Positions 6,835-8,204 of a DNA stretch of 8,204 nucleotides are shown here, one piece after another. The translations under genes were made by a program, and so were the position numbers. Position 1 is the stretch's first letter. Each line of letters begins with the position of its first letter. The DNA lies in NCBI GenBank assembly GCA_017861355.1, contig JAGFXQ010000143.1, positions 1-8,204 of the forward strand, read 5' to 3'. Source of the DNA: Bacillota bacterium (GTDB lineage: Bacteria; Bacillota; Clostridia; Lachnospirales; Lachnospiraceae). The notes below the pieces were generated by a model. That model had not been told where the DNA came from. It saw only the letters and a program-made list of their open reading frames with translations, and ran no database searches.

Positions 6835-7655
6835 GTGCGTCCGGATTATTACAAGCTCATAAGGTAGTTGCAGGATATGATAAGAAAGAAATCCTTCATG
6901 GCATTGATGTATTCATTCCAAATAATAAGATCAGTGTCATCATCGGTGCCAATGCCTGTGGTAAGTCTACATTGCTGAAGAGTCTGGCCAGATTAATCAA
7001 ACCCTCATCAGGAGAAATCATATTGGATGGGAAGCGAATCAGTGAAATACCTCCGAAGCAATTAGCACGGAAGCTGGGATTACTTCCCCAGTCACCGGTG
7101 GTTCCGGAAGGAATTACCGTATCTGACCTGGTAGCCAGAGGGCGCTTTCCGTATCAAACTTTTATAAAAGGTATGAGTAAGGCAGATTATGAAGCCGTGG
7201 AGGATGCTTTGGAGATTATGGGCATTACGGAACTTGCCAACCGTAGTGTGGATGAGCTTTCCGGCGGACAGCGACAGAGAGTGTGGATTGCTATGGCACT
7301 GGCACAGCAGACAGAGATTCTTCTATTGGATGAGCCGACAACCTTCTTGGACATTGCTTACCAGATTGAGATCCTTGATCTGCTGACGGATCTGAATCAA
7401 AGAAGAGGAACCACGATAGTGATGGTATTGCATGATATCAATCTATCCGCAAGATATGCTGATTATATATTTGCGGTGCATAAAGGAAAGCTGGTCGCCC
7501 AGGGATCTCCTTCCGAGGTGATATCTGAACAGCTGATGAAGCAGGTCTTCGGACTGGAATGTACGGTGATCCAAGATCCACTATCCGCTTCACCGTTCAT
7601 TATTCCGAAGGGAAGACACTTTATAAAACAAGAAGAGGCTCTGCAACCTTCATAA
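6831..7655 (+). CDS. Iron-siderophore ABC transporter ATP-binding protein (FepC/FecE-like)
   Basis: A 274-residue cytosolic ATPase that powers the importer as a homodimer on the permease pair. All motifs are present in order: Walker A GANACGKST (39-47), Q-loop Gln87 in LLPQSP, signature LSGGQRQR (143-150), Walker B ILLLDEP (163-169), D-loop FLD (172-174) and the switch His201 in VLHDIN. RGRFPYQ (103-109) after the Q-loop is typical of siderophore and vitamin B12 ATPases. A strong AGGAGG (6819-6824) lies 6 nt before the ATG, which overlaps the permease stop (ATGA, 6831-6834). This site should support independent initiation as well as coupling. It is the last gene of the operon; a terminator follows 81 nt downstream. 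It has normal length with no lost residues. Confidence 0.95.
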   Translation: MSASGLLQAHKVVAGYDKKEILHGIDVFIPNNKISVIIGANACGKSTLLKSLARLIKPSSGEIILDGKRISEIPPKQLARKLGLLPQSPVVPEGITVSDLVARGRFPYQTFIKGMSKADYEAVEDALEIMGITELANRSVDELSGGQRQRVWIAMALAQQTEILLLDEPTTFLDIAYQIEILDLLTDLNQRRGTTIVMVLHDINLSARYADYIFAVHKGKLVAQGSPSEVISEQLMKQVFGLECTVIQDPLSASPFIIPKGRHFIKQEEALQPS

Positions 7656-7694
7656 CAACAGGGTAGAACTTGCTATGATACAGAATACGATTAG

Positions 7695-7707
7695 AAGTAA
7701 CTTACTT
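7695..7707 (+). repeat. 6-1-6 palindrome between ATPase gene and terminator
   Basis: AAGTAA, one C, then TTACTT form a perfect inverted repeat in the 3' untranslated stretch of the iron operon. It has no T-run behind it and is not a terminator. It may be a weak hairpin, a protein site or chance. Confidence 0.3.
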
Positions 7708-7736
7708 AAGAGAAACGGTATATAATTCGTCATAGG

Positions 7737-7773
7737 CTGCCGCAGGAGAGAAGCAAACTCTTGCGGCAGTTTT
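7737..7773 (+). terminator. Rho-independent terminator of the iron operon
   Basis: A 12-bp stem joins 7737-7748 (CTGCCGCAGGAG) to 7758-7769 (CTCTTGCGGCAG) with one G-T pair and a 9-nt loop. TTTT (7770-7773) and further T-rich sequence follow. The stem is strong and GC-rich; the T-run is short. It closes the four-gene importer operon. Confidence 0.85.
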
Positions 7774-7944
7774 ATATACATTTGCATTAGAAAAAGCAAT
7801 GGATTAATGAAATAATTTATTGTATAGTAAAATAGCAATCGAATGAAATAAGTAATTGGATAGTTTGAATTGTAATAATGATTAATAATCAGCAAATAAG
7901 TGCTTGTATAAATTCGTAATTTGGCAACGGAATGGAGGATTATT
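7774..7944 (+). other. AT-rich spacer before trmO; promoter not resolved
   Basis: This stretch is strikingly AT-rich and holds no gene that I can support. It should contain the trmO promoter because a terminator precedes it. TATAGT (7823-7828) and TATAAA (7907-7912) resemble -10 boxes, but neither has a good -35 box 16-18 bp upstream, so I do not assign one. A palindrome at 7879-7891 lies within it. Confidence 0.5.
7879..7891 (+). repeat. 6-1-6 palindrome upstream of trmO
   Basis: TGATTA, one A, then TAATCA form a perfect inverted repeat. It would overlap the -35 region of a promoter using the -10-like TATAAA at 7907-7912, so it could be an operator. It does not align with the Fur 7-1-7 consensus. 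In such AT-rich DNA it may be chance. Confidence 0.3.
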
Positions 7945-8204
7945 ATGCCGGAATATAAAGATTATCGTAAACAAAAGGTAGACGTGATGCAGAAAGTGGA
8001 AGCAGCAGACGCAGAAAGCATCCCTATGAAGGTAATTGCGTACATTCATACGGATTTCCCTACGAAGTTCGGTATTCCAAGACAGAGTGGAATTGTCGGA
8101 GAGCTGAAATCAACCATTGTATTCGAACCGGAGTACCGGAACCCGGATGCGCTGCGTGGGATTGAGGGTTTTACGCATATCTGGCTGATCTGGGCATTCT
8201 CGGA
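7945..8204 (+). CDS. trmO: TrmO, tRNA t6A37 N6-methyltransferase, N-terminal part (3' end outside window)
   Basis: The frame is open from the ATG at 7945 to the right edge, 86 codons plus two bases. The segment VIAYIHTDFPTKFGIPRQSG (30-49) and the following RNPDALRGIEGFTHIWLIWAFS (65-86) are the characteristic start of the TrmO (YaeB/TsaA) beta-barrel, a class VIII SAM-dependent enzyme. TrmO methylates N6-threonylcarbamoyladenosine at position 37 of certain Thr tRNAs to m6t6A, which improves decoding. GGAGG (7934-7938) with 6 nt spacing supports the start at 7945. This leaves a charged extension of about 27 residues before the usual beginning of the domain; the in-frame ATG at 8026 (MKVIAYIH) would remove it but lacks a clear ribosome site. 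It sits behind the iron operon terminator as a separate unit. Confidence 0.9.
   Translation, partial: MPEYKDYRKQKVDVMQKVEAADAESIPMKVIAYIHTDFPTKFGIPRQSGIVGELKSTIVFEPEYRNPDALRGIEGFTHIWLIWAFS

Noticed and set aside
7721..7726. Perfect TATAAT just before the iron operon terminator
   Set aside because: No -35-like box lies 16-18 bp upstream, and a transcript would begin about at the terminator hairpin.
7650..7895. An 81-codon open frame on the - strand in the spacer after the ATPase gene
   Set aside because: It is made of Ile, Asn, Tyr, Leu and Phe codons forced by AT-rich DNA, runs through the terminator hairpin and lacks a recognisable domain.
1..8204. CRISPR arrays, tRNA or rRNA genes, insertion sequences, phage genes or defence systems
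   Set aside because: No spaced direct repeats, cloverleaf-like sequences, terminal inverted repeats, transposase or nuclease motifs were seen; every substantial frame is explained by ordinary metabolic, modification or transport genes.

Overview
The window reads as ordinary chromosomal DNA from a low-GC Gram-positive anaerobe, most likely a member of the Clostridia and plausibly of the Lachnospiraceae. The support is strong AGGAGG-type ribosome binding sites, a lipoprotein-anchored (not periplasmic) solute-binding protein, a Bacillus-type Fur box, AT-rich spacers, and protein relatives I recognise from Firmicutes (DUF4256, a radical SAM/SPASM protein next to an RsuA-type pseudouridine synthase). 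The genus cannot be fixed by reading alone. All genes seen lie on the + strand.

Layout. (1) 1-980 is the 3' part of a sialate O-acetylesterase gene that enters from the left edge. (2) 1130-1693 encodes a DUF4256 protein of unknown function behind a candidate promoter at 1028-1056. (3) 1772-2650 and 2674-3459 are a radical SAM/SPASM protein and an RsuA-type 16S rRNA pseudouridine synthase, 23 nt apart, ending at a rho-independent terminator (3476-3509). (4) 3555-7769 is a complete iron-siderophore ABC importer operon: a near-consensus Fur box, a strong sigma-A promoter, a lipoprotein receptor, two FecCD-type permeases and an ATPase, with ATGA overlaps at all three junctions and a 12-bp-stem terminator behind. 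(5) After an AT-rich spacer, 7945 to the right edge is the 5' part of trmO, a tRNA t6A37 methyltransferase gene.

How the genes work together. The four importer genes form one functional unit: the lipoprotein captures a ferric siderophore outside the cell, the two permeases form the membrane channel, and the ATPase drives transport. The Fur box should restrict this to iron-poor conditions. No siderophore biosynthesis gene is visible, so it may take up siderophores made by others. The remaining genes are housekeeping or catabolic (rRNA and tRNA modification, deacetylation of sialic acid or other acetylated sugars) and have no evident link to iron.

I found no convincing undescribed system. The points most worth a second look are the function of the radical SAM protein paired with the pseudouridine synthase, the uncharacterised DUF4256 protein, the insertion in the RsuA-like enzyme, the start of trmO, and a few small palindromes in spacers.
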